Source: Paraplanobispora takensis
Lineage (GTDB): Bacteria; Actinomycetota; Actinomycetes; Streptosporangiales; Streptosporangiaceae
DNA: 64,000 bases
Direction of reading: 5' to 3'
NCBI RefSeq assembly: GCF_016863195.1
Contig: NZ_BOOK01000001.1
Coordinates: forward strand, 62,001 to 126,000
Below the pieces are notes generated by a model. It was given only the letters and a program-made list of their open reading frames with translations, was not told where the DNA came from and searched no databases. The position numbers and the translations under genes were made by a program. Below are positions 50,698-57,055 of this stretch, piece by piece; position 1 is the stretch's first letter; every line of letters starts with the position of its first letter.

Positions 50698-51242
50698 GCC
50701 GCTCCGCGCTGCTGCTTGGCGGCTTGGATACGCCCGGGGTGGGCGGGGGAGCTGCGGAGGGGTCCGCCGTCGGGGTTGACGCAGTGGCGGCCGACGGCCG
50801 CGTGGCAGGGCTCCCAGGGGCAGCGGACTTGCAGCGCGTCGAGCCGTGCCGGGTTCCGGTCACCGCGGGCGTCGAGGAAGGCGGGAGCGGGCCGGGAGTT
50901 GCCGCCGCGCGTGATGGCCAGGCCGACCTGCTTGCCGTCGGCGATGGCCTGGATCCTGGTGAGCAGCTCCTTCCGGTAGCGGACGGGGTCGTCACCCGAG
51001 GGCGCGGGGATGGGAGCGCGCTCGATCTGCCGGGCCCGCATGATCTTGACCCGAGTGCGGACGTCGGCGGGCATGATCCGCTCGCGACTGTTGGTGTAGT
51101 GCTCGAACACGGCCTCGCGGGCCTGCTCGAACAGCAGGTCACCGATGGCGCGGTGCCAGGCGAGGATGTCGGCCTCGCCGACGCGGCGGCTGTCGTAGCC
51201 AGCGCACAGGGCGAGGATGTCGGCGGTCTCCTCGATGGTCAT
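50694..51242 (-). CDS. Phage early protein with C-terminal zinc finger
   Basis: 182 residues. The first 60 residues (AWHRAIGDLLFEQAREAVFEHYTN) look like a helical DNA-binding or replication-associated domain; the C-terminus has the zinc-finger pattern VRCPWEPCHAAVGRHC followed by HPGR. The ATG overlaps the stop of the upstream gene (ATGA), as does its own stop with the next gene, so the three early genes are made together. Confidence 0.65.
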   Translation of the reverse strand: MTIEETADILALCAGYDSRRVGEADILAWHRAIGDLLFEQAREAVFEHYTNSRERIMPADVRTRVKIMRARQIERAPIPAPSGDDPVRYRKELLTRIQAIADGKQVGLAITRGGNSRPAPAFLDARGDRNPARLDALQVRCPWEPCHAAVGRHCVNPDGGPLRSSPAHPGRIQAAKQQRGAA

Positions 51243-52273
51243 GTGAGCTCCCCTCGGGTCTGCTGGTTGTGCTGGGTGGCGATTTTCGCGGCGAGGCTGC
51301 GTCCGGCTTCGTGGGCCTGCCGGACGCGCTCGTCGGTCGTGGATCGGCTGGAAGGCTGGCCGGGGTTGCGACCACGTTCGGCCTGCAGGCGCATCTGGTC
51401 GTACTTCTGGCGCAGCTTGGGCATCGACAGGATGTTGGCCCGCCAGAACTCGTGGTCCTGGCTCCACTCGATGGCGGCGTGGATGTCCGCGGGAAGGCGA
51501 CCGTCTACTTCGATCATGCGGCTGGCGGCGTCAAGCCAGCGCTTGGTGATCGTGGGGCGCTTCGAGCCGTTGGCGGCGATGCGGTCGGCGAGGTGCTCGC
51601 AGATCTTGGTGATCTCGTCCGGGACCGGCCGGGCGTCGTCGCGCGCGGGTGCGCGCGTGGCCGCCGGGGGCGAAGGGACATGTGGAGAGGGGGAAGCAGT
51701 TGTTACTTGCTCTCCGTACTTATCTCCACATGTCTGCACGGGGATGGTGCTCGGAAGGGGGGCGGCAACCCCGCCGGAAGGGGGTGCCGAAGGGTTGCCG
51801 GAAGGGGTGGCGGACCCCTCCCCGAGAGTGGGAAGCAGGTCGGTGATGAGGGCTCTGACCTCGGGGTGCGTGTCCTCGTTGTCGATCCTCACCAGTTCGG
51901 TGGCGATGGCGGCGCGCAGAGCGGGGGAGGTGATCTCGCGGATCTGCTCGACGGCGGCCTTGAAGACGTTGGGCTGCCGGGCGACACCGTCATTACGCAT
52001 CAGGGTCCGGACGAGGAGGTCCTCGGTGTCGTGGTCGACGAGGACGAACCTGGCCTGGGAGAGCTCTTCCACCGCCGCGGCGACGTCGCTGACGGTCAGG
52101 CCGGCGGCGGCCCCGGCCCATCGGCGCAGCCGCATGGGGATGAGCCCGGCGTGGCTGAGGTCGGGCTGGGCGAGGAGGAACAGGTACAGCCACTGGGCGG
52201 GAAGAGACAGTGCGCGGAAGTCCTCGTCGCGGGTCCAGAGTCGGGTGGAGACCCGGCCGTGGCTACGTGCCAT
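51239..52273 (-). CDS. Phage replication-type protein (DnaD-like/helix-turn-helix)
   Basis: 344 residues. An N-terminal region resembling DnaD-type replication initiators (RSHGRVSTRLWTRDEDFRALSLPAQWLYLFLLAQPDLSHAGLIPMRLRRWAG), a proline- and serine-rich middle, and a C-terminal helical segment (EITKICEHLADRI...WSQDHEFWRANIL). It is the only candidate for replication initiation in the early operon. The ATG at 52273 begins the segment most like family members. Confidence 0.65.
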   Translation of the reverse strand: MARSHGRVSTRLWTRDEDFRALSLPAQWLYLFLLAQPDLSHAGLIPMRLRRWAGAAAGLTVSDVAAAVEELSQARFVLVDHDTEDLLVRTLMRNDGVARQPNVFKAAVEQIREITSPALRAAIATELVRIDNEDTHPEVRALITDLLPTLGEGSATPSGNPSAPPSGGVAAPLPSTIPVQTCGDKYGEQVTTASPSPHVPSPPAATRAPARDDARPVPDEITKICEHLADRIAANGSKRPTITKRWLDAASRMIEVDGRLPADIHAAIEWSQDHEFWRANILSMPKLRQKYDQMRLQAERGRNPGQPSSRSTTDERVRQAHEAGRSLAAKIATQHNQQTRGELT

Positions 52274-52346
52274 GAGTGGTGATCCCCCGATCATTGGTGC
52301 TTCGGTGACGAGGTCGCGGAGTCGGCGCCGGACGGAGCGGGGTCAT
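52263..52346 (-). CDS. Possible 27-residue leader peptide
   Basis: An ATG overlapping a short upstream frame starts a 27-residue peptide (MTPLRPAPTPRPRHRSTND...) that ends at 52263, inside the first codons of the replication gene. It may be a translational coupling or attenuation device. A second tiny frame (17 codons) lies just before it. Evidence is only position and overlap. Confidence 0.3.
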   Translation of the reverse strand: MTPLRPAPTPRPRHRSTNDRGITTHGT

Positions 52347-52392
52347 TCGACGCCGTCCACCGGGTTCAGCGAGGTGCCGGGTTCCTCGGGGT

Positions 52393-52848
52393 TCACGCGG
52401 CCGCCCCGCCCCTGCCGACGAGCTGCTCGTCGCGGGCCGTCCAGCGCCAACCGTCGGGCAGCGGGTGGCCGAGTGGGACCAGGACCTGCTCGCCGGGACG
52501 AGCCGGGTCGTTGGCCAGGCGGTGCATCGGGGCGGCACCCATCCGGCCGTGCACCCGGTAGAGGCCGGTCCGGTCGATCATGGTGAGCATGTCCACTCGG
52601 ACCCAGCAGGCGTCTCCGTGCTCCCAGCGGATGTGCAGCAGCCCGCCGAGGCCGTCTCGGTCGCGGAAGGGCAGCAGGGCCGCGTGCCCCGGGCGGCCGT
52701 CGTTCCAGCGCGCCGCGATCACGTCGCGGACGGGAACGACCACACCGCGGAGGCCGCTTCCGTAGTGGCGGATGAGCGTGCCGATGGGCCAGCGGTGGCC
52801 GAGACTCGCGATGCGCTCCTCCAGGGTGGGGACATATCGTTTGCTCAA
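52393..52848 (-). CDS. Phage early protein, unknown function
   Basis: 151 residues from a TTG with AGAAGGG upstream. The sequence is beta-rich with several tryptophans and histidines (LLHIRWEHGDACWVRVD, VPLGHPLPDGWRW) and no recognisable motif. It lies between the excisionase gene and the replication gene in the early operon. Confidence 0.6.
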   Translation of the reverse strand: MSKRYVPTLEERIASLGHRWPIGTLIRHYGSGLRGVVVPVRDVIAARWNDGRPGHAALLPFRDRDGLGGLLHIRWEHGDACWVRVDMLTMIDRTGLYRVHGRMGAAPMHRLANDPARPGEQVLVPLGHPLPDGWRWTARDEQLVGRGGAAA

Positions 52849-52939
52849 GGCCCTTCTCCGTTCTCTGATCCGTTGTCTGTGCGCGGGGTGGGGTGCGCCC
52901 TCGGAAGCCGTTGCAGTCGGCTTCCGAGGGCCTTCTGCG

Positions 52940-53146
52940 TCAGGCCGTCAGGCCGAGCAGGTGCAGGACCTTGGCCGTGGGGACCTTGAGAGTCCGGCCG
53001 ATCGAGATGGTGGGGATGTCGCCGCGCTTGGCCGCTTCATAGCTGGCCGACCGGCCGAGGCCGAGCAGCTCGCCCGCCTCCGGGACGGAGATCGTCGGGC
53101 GGGCCTTGGGGTCGGGCAGGAGCGGGCGGCAGGAGCGGGCGGCCAT
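52940..53146 (-). CDS. xis: Excisionase / AlpA-type helix-turn-helix protein
   Basis: 68 residues. A winged helix of the AlpA/excisionase type: ISVPEAGELLGLGRSASYEAAKRGDIPTISIGRTLKVP. These proteins direct the integrase toward excision. It follows the Cro-like XRE gene with one base of overlap. In the circular phage the integrase gene lies just beyond the joined attachment site, so the two are effectively near each other. Confidence 0.82.
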   Translation of the reverse strand: MAARSCRPLLPDPKARPTISVPEAGELLGLGRSASYEAAKRGDIPTISIGRTLKVPTAKVLHLLGLTA

Positions 53147-53397
53147 CAGGCGTCCGCCATCGCGGGCGACGGCTCAGTGGCGATGCGGGTGCGGCAGATG
53201 GCGCCGAGGCCCACGCCGAGCTCCCCCGCGATCTTGTTGAGAGTGGTCGCCGACGCGGTCTTGTGCTCCAGCTCGATGTTGCTCATCGACTGGGGGGTGA
53301 TCCCGACGGCCCCGGCCAGGTCGGTCACGGTGCGGTGGTGCAGCTTGCGCAGTGCTCGGATCGTCTCGCCGTTGTGAGCGAGGGACGAATGTGTCAT
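53146..53397 (-). CDS. Cro-like XRE helix-turn-helix protein
   Basis: 83 residues with a classic XRE fold (TVTDLAGAVGITPQSMSNIELEHKTASATTLNKIAGELGVGLGAI). It is the first gene of the early minus-strand operon and starts just downstream of the palindromes at 53410-53432; with the divergent repressor it probably forms the lysis-lysogeny switch. Confidence 0.8.
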   Translation of the reverse strand: MTHSSLAHNGETIRALRKLHHRTVTDLAGAVGITPQSMSNIELEHKTASATTLNKIAGELGVGLGAICRTRIATEPSPAMADA

Positions 53398-53409
53398 AGA
53401 GCCACAATA

Positions 53410-53432
53410 GGCATACTTGCCATTTTTGGCAA
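53410..53432. promoter_or_regulatory. Immunity-region operator candidate 1
   Basis: GGCATACTTGCCATTTTTGG...: the segment contains GGCA-tact-TGCC and, overlapping it, the 16-bp inverted repeat TTGCCA-tttt-TGGCAA (53417-53432). It lies 13 to 35 bases upstream of the Cro-like gene's start codon. Confidence 0.55.
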
Positions 53433-53498
53433 AGTCGCACGCATGTTTGAATCAACTTCCGCGAGGTACCCCCCCACGTGCATGAACGCTGAGCTGTG

Positions 53499-53523
53499 GG
53501 CATACTGTTGCCGGTTTGGGCAT
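53499..53523. promoter_or_regulatory. Immunity-region operator candidate 2
   Basis: A near-copy of the first element, reading GGGCATACTGTTGCCGGTTTGGGCATT. It keeps GGCATACT and the TTGCC...GGGCA arms. Two copies of one motif in the divergent region between repressor and Cro-like genes are what a phage operator array looks like. Confidence 0.5.
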
Positions 53524-53634
53524 TGACGCCAGTTTTTGATTCCGTAGATGATGCGGTGCGTGACCATGCTTGTGCGTACAGCCCCACCTGTAGACACAGG
53601 TTGGTCCGCCAACCTTGAGCAAGGAGTAAAAGCG

Positions 53635-54105
53635 ATGAGTGTCGGCCCCCAGTGGGTGCGGCTGGGCGATCTACTCAAGGCGCGCCGAATCGAGTTATCG
53701 AGAGCCGTTGAGACACGATGGCGGTATCGCAAGAACTTCGTCGACGACCACCCTCACCTGCTGACGCAGCGCACTACTAGCAACCTGGAAGAGTCGCGCC
53801 GTGACAGCTACGAAGACACGACCTTGCTGCGCGCTGAGCATGCCTACCGATGGAAGCCTGGGTCAATTCAGGCTGTCCTGGAAGGTGGCGAACCAATACC
53901 CTTACCCATAGATACGCTCGCTGAAATAGGTGTCGATGGCGAGGAATTATCGATTCAACATACTGTGACTGACCAATTCGACCAAACCTCTGCTGTGGTC
54001 AAGCATGCCCTGACCCAGATGAGTGACGAGGACCGTGCGAGGGCGGAGAGCAAGCTCGACGAGATCATGCGCGCTGCCTTGCGGGAGATGGGCGTCGATG
54101 TGTAA
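53635..54105 (+). CDS. Phage immunity repressor candidate (XRE-type)
   Basis: 156 residues. AAGGAG lies just before the ATG. The N-terminal half (LGDLLKARRIELSRAVETRWRYRKNFVDDHPHLL and HAYRWKPGSIQAVLEGGEPI) resembles actinomycete XRE repressors with an atypical DNA-binding fold, and the C-terminus is helical and acidic (MSDEDRARAESKLDEIMRAAL). It is divergent from the Cro-like/excisionase operon, shares the operator region, and is the gene expected to maintain lysogeny. Confidence 0.75.
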   Translation: MSVGPQWVRLGDLLKARRIELSRAVETRWRYRKNFVDDHPHLLTQRTTSNLEESRRDSYEDTTLLRAEHAYRWKPGSIQAVLEGGEPIPLPIDTLAEIGVDGEELSIQHTVTDQFDQTSAVVKHALTQMSDEDRARAESKLDEIMRAALREMGVDV

Positions 54106-54160
54106 ACGTTAGGGATGTCACTTTGGTGACGTTTCGGACGCCCGTATTGGTGTCCTCTGT

Positions 54161-54199
54161 ACCCCGATCAGGCTTTTTATGCCTTCTGGGGGTTTTGTT
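54161..54199 (+). terminator. Rho-independent terminator after the repressor gene
   Basis: A hairpin built from ACCCC...AGGC and GCCT...GGGGGT around a TTTTTAT loop, followed by TTTTGTT, 55 bases after the repressor stop. Stem plus T-run is complete. Confidence 0.75.
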
Positions 54200-54291
54200 C
54201 CAGTAGCAGCTTGACGGGTGCTCGCCGGGACCCTCTACGATTCGATCACCACATGTCATGGTCGCCGAGGCCGTTCCCGGGGTAGGTCCCT

Positions 54292-54534
54292 TTGTCCGAG
54301 GTCAAGACGCTCGTCGCGGGCGTTTATGAGTGTGCTCTCCCCGAGCGCTACGCGTACTCCATCCGCCGCCACGGTCACGTGGTGGTCATCGCGATGCTTC
54401 CCGGCTACGACCGGCGGGTCGTCATGAGCCACGCGAGCCGGCACCGGCCGAAGGAAGAGCTACCGGCCATACGGAAAGCGCTCGGGCTCATGGAGCCGGA
54501 TCCTCCAGAAGAGGCGGCACTCGAGGCGCGCTAG
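54292..54534 (+). CDS. Small phage protein near attR
   Basis: 80 residues from a TTG. A compact, well-coded small protein (VYECALPERYAYSIRRHGHVVVIAMLPGYDRRVVMSH...) with no known motif; it is the last gene before the attachment site. It could be expressed in the lysogen. The start is uncertain because there is no clear ribosome site. Confidence 0.5.
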   Translation: MSEVKTLVAGVYECALPERYAYSIRRHGHVVVIAMLPGYDRRVVMSHASRHRPKEELPAIRKALGLMEPDPPEEAALEAR

Positions 54535-54564
54535 ATACGTCGGACCGCAGAGGTCCACATGAAG

Positions 54565-54600
54565 ACGGCACTCCGATTCGGAGGTGCCGTTTCGCTTTAT
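54565..54600 (+). terminator. Terminator near the prophage right end
   Basis: ACGGCAC-TCCGA pairs with TCGGA-GGTGCCGT with one bulged base, followed by TTTCGCTTTAT. It ends the transcript of the last prophage gene before attR. Confidence 0.7.
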
Positions 54601-54620
54601 ATTCCGCAAAGATCGTCAGT

Positions 54621-54636
54621 TCCCCCATTTGGGGGA
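54621..54636. repeat. 16-bp inverted repeat near attR
   Basis: TCCCCCA-TT-TGGGGGA. A 7-bp stem with a two-base loop about 100 bases inside the prophage end. It could be an arm-type integrase or excisionase site; no function is shown. Confidence 0.35.
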
Positions 54637-54737
54637 CTCTCGCGTCCAATCGTGTCCGGAGTTGTCCGGCGGGATCTGTCTTGGTTCGCTCCGACCGGCT
54701 AAAATTCGAGTTCGGACAGATCAGACTTGGTGAGCGG

Positions 54738-54764
54738 GTGGGTTCAAATCCCACCACCACCGCC
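54738..54764. repeat. attR core (27 bp)
   Basis: Identical to 18347-18373 (the 3' end of tRNA-Ser(CGA) plus two bases). It marks the right junction of the prophage with the chromosome. Confidence 0.95.
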
Positions 54765-54769
54765 ACGGG

Positions 54770-54805
54770 AGGGCCTCCGATCCGGGAAACCGGGCCGGAG
54801 GCCCT
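54770..54805 (+). terminator. Original chromosomal terminator hairpin of the tRNA-Ser(CGA) locus
   Basis: AGGGCCTCCG (54770-54779) pairs with CGGAGGCCCT (54796-54805), with an inner CCGG-GAAA-CCGG. It has the same layout and stem ends as the hairpin at 18381-18416, five bases after the core instead of seven. It probably was the tRNA's own terminator before phage integration. Confidence 0.7.
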
Positions 54806-54825
54806 TCGCCGTGTCCGGCGGGTTC

Positions 54826-55059
54826 CTACTGCTCCGCCGCCGCGGGGGGCGCGTCCGTGCGCAGCCAGCGGGGAAGCAGGGACTGGACGGCGGGGATCGC
54901 CATCACGCGGGCGAAGGCCCCGGCCACGGCCAGGGCGGTCGCGACGCCGGGCAGCGCCTCGGGGACGCCCGTGGCGTCCACGATCAGCGGGAGCGCCACG
55001 CAGACGCCCACGGCGGTCTGCAGGGCGGTACGGATTGCGCGTTTGGTGTCGTCGGTCAT
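54826..55059 (-). CDS. Holin-like small membrane protein, chromosomal side of attR
   Basis: 77 residues. It is closely similar to the prophage holin-like protein at 32806-33027: the same MxxDTKRxxRTxLQT start, a matching LPxIVDAxGxPxALPxVAxALA core and RVMAxPxVQxLLPxWLRTD near the end. No other phage genes lie around it. It may be a remnant of an older prophage at the same tRNA site, or the source or sink of a gene exchange with the current phage. Confidence 0.7.
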   Translation of the reverse strand: MTDDTKRAIRTALQTAVGVCVALPLIVDATGVPEALPGVATALAVAGAFARVMAIPAVQSLLPRWLRTDAPPAAAEQ

Positions 55060-55224
55060 GGTTCTCCTCGGGGGATGACCGTGCCCCGGGCGGCGCCGTA
55101 CGGCGCGGGGCGGGGCGGGGACGGGGTGGGCGCACGGCTCTCACCGGCCGGTGCCGTGTCCCGGGAGGATGGGCGATCGCGTCTGACATTTCCGGGATAC
55201 CCGCCCCTGAGCTGGGATAATCAC

Positions 55225-55239
55225 TCAACGCTACGTTGA
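55225..55239. promoter_or_regulatory. Candidate operator/promoter before the zinc metallopeptidase gene
   Basis: TCAACG-CTA-CGTTGA, a 6-bp inverted repeat with a three-base spacer, immediately downstream of a GATAAT -10-like box (55216-55221). It sits in the 309-bp gap between the holin-like and metallopeptidase genes; the rest of that gap shows nothing else I can name. Confidence 0.35.
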
Positions 55240-55368
55240 TTTGACTGAATGTGACGAATGTCGGGGGTTGAGTGGGAACGAACCTCCGCAGGGCCGTTCC
55301 CGCCGGCGGCATGCCGGACGCTTCTCGGGGCAGAGGAGGTGCCCAAGCGGAGTGAAGGGACGTCGGCG

Positions 55369-56223
55369 ATGGATTTCAAGGACGATGTCCAGCTGGACAG
55401 CTCGCAGGTCGAGAGGGGCGGCCGGGGAGGACTCCCCGGCGGCGGGCTCGCGGTCGGCGGTGGCGCAGCGGGGATCATCGCGCTCATCGTGGCGCTGATA
55501 TTCGGGGTCAATCCCGGCAACATCACCGGCGGAGACCCCGAGCCGGTGAGCCCCAGCTCGAATCTGGGGGCGCAGTGCAAGACGGGAGAGGACGCCGACC
55601 AGAACGAGGAGTGCCGGGTGGTCGGCGTGGTCAACAGCATCCAGGAGTACTGGCCCACGGTCGTCGACGGGTACCAGCCGGCCAAGACCGTGCTGTTCTC
55701 CGGTGCGACGAACACCGGCTGCGGCGCCGCCGACTCCTCGGTGGGGCCGTTCTACTGCCCGAACGACCGGCGGGTCTATCTCGACCTGAGCTTCTTCGAG
55801 CAGCTGCAGAGCAGGTTCGGGGCCGAGGGCGGGCCGTTCGCGCAGGCCTATGTGATCGGTCACGAGTACGGTCACCACATCCAGAATCTGACCGGCGCCC
55901 TCGGCCGCTCGCAGAACGACCGGCAGGGAGCCGAGAGCGGGTCGGTCCGGGTGGAGCTGCAGGCGGACTGCTACGCGGGCGCGTGGGCCAAGAACGCCTA
56001 CGAGACCGGGCTGTTCGAGAAGCCGTTCACCCAGGCCGACATCCAGGAGGCGCTGAGCGCGGCCGCCGCCGTGGGTGACGACAACATCCAGGAACGCGCG
56101 CAGGGCCGGGTCGATCCCGAGGGGTTCACGCACGGCACGTCGGAGCAGCGGGTCAAGTGGTTCACCACCGGCTACGAGACCGGCGACCCCAACCGGTGCG
56201 ACACCTTCTCCGGAGGGATCTGA
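55369..56223 (+). CDS. Neutral zinc metallopeptidase (YpfJ-type), membrane-anchored
   Basis: 284 residues. A glycine-rich N-terminus is followed by one membrane helix (about 24-46, AVGGGAAGIIALIVALIFG), a spacer, and the metallopeptidase domain with the zinc motif HEYGHH (near residue 165) and the third ligand region (ELQADCYAGAWA), typical of the YpfJ family. The active site would face outward. The ATG at 55369 has AAGGGA upstream; the longer frame is an artefact. Confidence 0.9.
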   Translation: MDFKDDVQLDSSQVERGGRGGLPGGGLAVGGGAAGIIALIVALIFGVNPGNITGGDPEPVSPSSNLGAQCKTGEDADQNEECRVVGVVNSIQEYWPTVVDGYQPAKTVLFSGATNTGCGAADSSVGPFYCPNDRRVYLDLSFFEQLQSRFGAEGGPFAQAYVIGHEYGHHIQNLTGALGRSQNDRQGAESGSVRVELQADCYAGAWAKNAYETGLFEKPFTQADIQEALSAAAAVGDDNIQERAQGRVDPEGFTHGTSEQRVKWFTTGYETGDPNRCDTFSGGI

Positions 56224-56315
56224 AAAGGCTTCTCCGGCCTGGGCGGGAGGTCCGAGCAGGTAAGAAGGGGATGCCACGGCAGGCAAAGAGGCGGAATCTC
56301 TCCTAAAATACATGG

Positions 56316-56618
56316 GTGATCTTCAAGCTGGTCGGCGATGGACGGCCTTACCCCGAACACGGCCTCTCCAACCGCGAGTGGGCGCAGATCCCGCCGCGGC
56401 AGGTCCGGCTCGACACCCTGATCACCACGAAAGCGGTGCTGGATCTGCACTCCCTGCTCGCCAAGGACTCCACGTTCTACGGCGACCTCTTCCCGCACGT
56501 GGTCCAGTGGCGTGGCGAGCTGTATCTGGAGGACGGCCTGCACCGCGCTCTGCGCTCGGCTCTGCACCAGCGCTCGGTGCTGCACGCCAGGGTCCTGGAA
56601 CTGCCCTCGGACACCTGA
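56316..56618 (+). CDS. Small conserved actinobacterial protein (often annotated VapB-family antitoxin)
   Basis: 100 residues from a GTG (MIFKLVGDGRPYPEHGL). Conserved pattern VRLDTLITTKAVLDLHSLLAKDSTFYGDLFPHVVQWRGELYLEDGLHRALRSALHQRSVLHARVL. Databases commonly call this family a type II antitoxin, but no toxin gene lies beside it, so I treat the function as unknown. Confidence 0.7.
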   Translation: MIFKLVGDGRPYPEHGLSNREWAQIPPRQVRLDTLITTKAVLDLHSLLAKDSTFYGDLFPHVVQWRGELYLEDGLHRALRSALHQRSVLHARVLELPSDT

Positions 56619-56658
56619 GCGTGACCGGGGCGGGCCGGGGAACCTCCCCGAACGCCGG

Positions 56659-56692
56659 AAGGGGCCGGACCACATGAGTGGTCCGGCCCCTT
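56659..56692. terminator. Strong hairpin between the small gene and tRNA-Ser(GGA)
   Basis: A perfect 15-bp stem (AAGGGGCCGGACCAC with GTGGTCCGGCCCCTT) and an ATGA loop, nine bases beyond the 3' end of the minus-strand tRNA and 40 bases past the plus-strand gene. It can end transcription from both sides. Confidence 0.8.
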
Positions 56693-56700
56693 CGGGATGG

Positions 56701-56786
56701 CGGAGGATAGGAGATTTGAACTCCTGAGGGGTTGCCCCCAACACGATTTCCAATCGTGCGCCCTAGGCCAACTAGGCGAATCCTCC
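56701..56786 (-). tRNA. tRNA-Ser (anticodon GGA)
   Basis: 86 bases with full cloverleaf and long variable arm. Acceptor stem GGAGGAT pairs with ATCCTCC, discriminator G, anticodon stem CACGA/TCGTG with loop TTGGAAA giving GGA, T loop TTCAAAT. CCA is not encoded. Confidence 0.95.
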
Positions 56787-56928
56787 GCCGCAAAGCTTAG
56801 CGGACTTTCGAGAGTGCGTCGCACACCATTCCGGGGGCGTCGGTTCGGGGGTGTCGGGGGAGACCCGAAGGACGCGGTCCGCGGGATTCATGGGTCCGAG
56901 CACTGCGGCGGGAGGATAGACTGTGTCC

Positions 56929-57018
56929 GGACCCCTCGCGCGGCGTCATCCTGTGAACCTCCCCAGGGCCGGAAGGCAGCAAGGATAAGCGGGCTCTGGC
57001 GGGTGTGCGAGGGGTTCC
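56929..57018 (+). ncRNA. ffs: Small signal recognition particle RNA (4.5S)
   Basis: About 90 bases folding into one long hairpin: the ends GGACCCCTCGC (56929-56939) and GCGAGGGGTTCC (57007-57018) pair, and the apex carries the conserved SRP domain (GGCCGGAAGGCAGCAAGGATAAGC). It lies directly upstream of dnaX, its usual place in actinomycetes. With Ffh it targets membrane proteins to the translocon. Confidence 0.93.
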
Positions 57019-57055
57019 TTCGTTGCAGGACCCCTCGAAGGCGGGAGCTCCCTGG

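Larger units (their letters stand above)
18347..54764. mobile_element. Integrated temperate siphovirus (HK97-type head, long tail), about 36.4 kb
   Basis: Bounded by perfect 27-bp direct repeats that include the 3' end of tRNA-Ser(CGA). Contents from left to right: integrase; host-interaction and cargo genes; type I restriction-modification; lysis genes; tail, head and packaging genes on the minus strand; divergent early region with excisionase, Cro-like protein and repressor. Excision would give a circle of 36,391 bp. All essential siphovirus functions are present and uninterrupted, so it may still be inducible. Confidence 0.95.
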
